A DNA stretch of 64,000 bases, taken from assembly GCF_025837155.1 (NCBI RefSeq), contig NZ_CP107549.1, positions 1,860,001 to 1,924,000 on the forward strand, given 5' to 3'. The notes beneath the pieces are model-generated. The model did no database searches and was not told the origin of the DNA. It was given only the letters and a program-made list of their open reading frames with translations. Position 1 is the first letter of the stretch; the number at the start of each line of letters is the position of its first letter. The stretch comes from Pseudomonas sp. Z8(2022) (GTDB lineage: Bacteria > Pseudomonadota > Gammaproteobacteria > Pseudomonadales > Pseudomonadaceae). Of the stretch, positions 62,744 to 64,000 are shown piece after piece. The position numbers and the translations under genes were made by a program.

Positions 62744-63832
62744 CTACAAGCGCTCTGGCAGGGTATTGGTTGCATCCAGATAGGGCTCACCATTGAGCAG
62801 TTTGTCGTGCCAGCTGGCTAGGTCGCCATCATCCACGTCAAGGCGCTTGAGCCACTGATCAGCCGACCAGCCTACCAACCGTAACTCCCCGTCATGCGAG
62901 CCACCATGCAAGGAGCCTATGGTTTCGTAGCGGATTCCCTTGAGTGCATGGTTCAGCAGCACATAGGGAGCAGGCCTCGGGTCGTCAGCATCTCCGCCAA
63001 GGTAGGAGTGAGCGCCTGCTTGAATGACTACGCCGTTGCCGCACTCATAGAAAGCGAAGTGACTCGACGGCAGTTGACCGCGCAGCACGTCCTGGCCGCC
63101 CACCTGATCCAAACGCACCTGGTCGAGCAAGGTCAGCCAACTGACCGTCTTGATCTTGGGATGCTTGAACGCCGGGCGATTAGCGAGCAGCGCTGCGGTA
63201 CCTACATCCAGGCCGGGCATGCGTTGAGCCATAAAGGCTTCGGTGGGTTCGTTGTCATCGCGCCGAGTCGGTGACAGGTTGAAGGCCAGGCCGGCGTAAC
63301 CCTGCTCGGGATCCAGCCGACGGGCGAAGCTCAGGAATAGTTGCTGAAAAAACAGGGGGTTCTGTTCCTGGTAAAGCAGTGGAGCCGAGAACTCCAGAAC
63401 GCTTAGGCCGTCCCCCATCTTGGCTTGCCACCCACGCTTGCCGTAGATATCGAAGAGCCAAGCGCCGGCATCATGGGCGTTTTTTCCATTGGTGTAGGAG
63501 AAGCTGAGGTGATCATCCTCATCCATCTCCTGCATCATTTCCCGCAGCGGCTTTGCGTCCTTGTAGGCGATAAGCGGCTTACCCTTGGGGGGCTCTTCCC
63601 GCCACAACCAAGTCAGATGCGGTTCTGCCACCTTCTTGAACTCGTCGAAGCATTGGCAAAGCGCTTCACGTACCAAGGGCGTGTGTGCCTCTCTGAAGTA
63701 GAGCGTGCCGCGCACGCAAAGTACTGCCCCAATGTAGTCCTGTGGGCCGCCTTTCATCAGCAGGTTACCGGGCATTTCCAGTAGGTGAGGCTGCTTGGCC
63801 AGTTCCTCGGCCAGGTCGAATGGTTGTGCCAT
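62744..63832 (-). CDS. DUF3396/type VI immunity-family protein
   Basis: Protein of 362 residues that agrees with the DUF3396 (type VI immunity) family: GAVLCVRGTLYFREAH near residue 40, HLTWLWREEPPKGKPLIAYKDAKPLREM, YGKRGWQAKMGDGLSVLEFSAPLL, and GYAGLAFNLSPTRRDDNEPTEAFMAQRMPGLDVG. GAGGAACACCC precedes the ATG. Such genes sit beside Tox-REase-5 toxins and Imm52 genes in Pseudomonas T6SS effector loci. It probably shares its transcript with the next gene toward the right edge. Confidence 0.78.
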   Translation of the reverse strand: MAQPFDLAEELAKQPHLLEMPGNLLMKGGPQDYIGAVLCVRGTLYFREAHTPLVREALCQCFDEFKKVAEPHLTWLWREEPPKGKPLIAYKDAKPLREMMQEMDEDDHLSFSYTNGKNAHDAGAWLFDIYGKRGWQAKMGDGLSVLEFSAPLLYQEQNPLFFQQLFLSFARRLDPEQGYAGLAFNLSPTRRDDNEPTEAFMAQRMPGLDVGTAALLANRPAFKHPKIKTVSWLTLLDQVRLDQVGGQDVLRGQLPSSHFAFYECGNGVVIQAGAHSYLGGDADDPRPAPYVLLNHALKGIRYETIGSLHGGSHDGELRLVGWSADQWLKRLDVDDGDLASWHDKLLNGEPYLDATNTLPERL

Positions 63833-63847
63833 GGGTGTTCCTCGAAA

Positions 63848-64000
63848 TCAGTAAGCAGGTGCTGGAAGCGGCGGGCGTGGCGAGCGGCCACGGGTCAGGA
63901 TATACATCAGAGCGCTTGCCGCCGCAGCGGCCCAGCCCAGCTGTTCGACAGGTACCTCGGACTGCTGATTTTCCTGGCTGCAGTCGCACTCGGTTGATTT
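63848..64000 (-). CDS. C-terminal fragment of an unidentified protein (runs off right edge)
   Basis: Open reading frame on the minus strand with no start inside the window. About 50 codons are visible: a polar Cys-containing part (STECDCSQENQQSE), then the hydrophobic LGWAAAAASALMYIL and a basic-proline end RGRSPRPPLPAPAY before the stop at 63848. It lies 15 bases upstream of the DUF3396 ATG, so it is the preceding gene of that operon; it may be a toxin or toxin-associated membrane protein, which cannot be decided from this tail. Confidence 0.55.
   Translation of the reverse strand, partial: KSTECDCSQENQQSEVPVEQLGWAAAAASALMYILTRGRSPRPPLPAPAY

Noticed and set aside
54605..64000. Second copy of the tRNA-Pro 3' end (attR)
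   Set aside because: I looked for the CGTCCCGACCA end and its neighbours by eye and did not find it; the right junction is probably beyond the window.

Overview
This window is from a Pseudomonas chromosome. The first 14.9 kb is host core sequence whose order matches Pseudomonas blocks: the tail of pqqH with ercA and ercS, a PA2779/PA2778-type pair with a PauB-type oxidase, tRNA-Val, then thrS-infC-rpmI-rplT-pheS-pheT-ihfA and a MerR regulator, ending in tRNA-Pro(GGG). Base composition and codon use are high-GC and Pseudomonas-like. The species cannot be fixed from the sequence alone.

From tRNA-Pro to the right edge the sequence looks like an integrative and conjugative element (ICE) whose far end lies outside the window. 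A tyrosine integrase and an overlapping excisionase-like gene sit next to the tRNA. They are followed by an uncharacterised HTH/coiled-coil gene and a hipBA toxin-antitoxin pair with palindromic operators. The transfer machinery, all on the minus strand, is a complete MPF-T/Trb set: traG, a CopG-type gene, trbB-C-D-E-J-K-L-F-G-I and a DUF2274 gene. Further right are a VirD2-type relaxase (DUF3363 type), a candidate oriT, traF, a ribbon-helix-helix gene, parA, repA, an HTH gene, two sets of iteron-like repeats, and ardA. The gene content is that of the Tn4371-type ICE core, but the integration module lies beyond trbI, at a tRNA gene.

Two cargo modules separate traG from the relaxase. The first (32.5-38.7 kb, visibly AT-richer) is a four-gene operon: a small GRDP-like protein with a Cys-rich tail, a TauD-like Fe(II)/2-oxoglutarate oxygenase, a radical SAM/SPASM enzyme, and a UvrA-like double ABC ATPase with an extra C-terminal zinc module. 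It looks like an undescribed peptide-modification or natural-product system. It is flanked by decayed mobile DNA: a frameshifted P4-type integrase tail, an IS1182-type transposase remnant, and a broken toxin-antitoxin pair. The second (40-48 kb) is a 5-aminolevulinate-synthase-like gene, GNAT acetyltransferase, Gfo/Idh oxidoreductase, asparagine-synthase-like amidotransferase, MFS exporter and LysR gene, with a divergent HTH regulator. This gene set fits an alaremycin/primocarcin-type antimetabolite, and the residue that restricts true ALA synthases to glycine is Ser here.

Beyond ardA (54.6-64 kb) is a defence-like region. It contains a large protein with a PD-(D/E)XK-like C-terminus, a large ankyrin protein, a prokaryotic viperin overlapping a HicA-like small protein, a NYN-LOTUS nuclease, and DUF3396/Imm52-type immunity genes whose toxin partner would lie past the right edge. 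The ICE would thus carry self-transfer, replication/partition, anti-restriction, antiviral and biosynthetic functions. All functions are inferred from sequence reading only.
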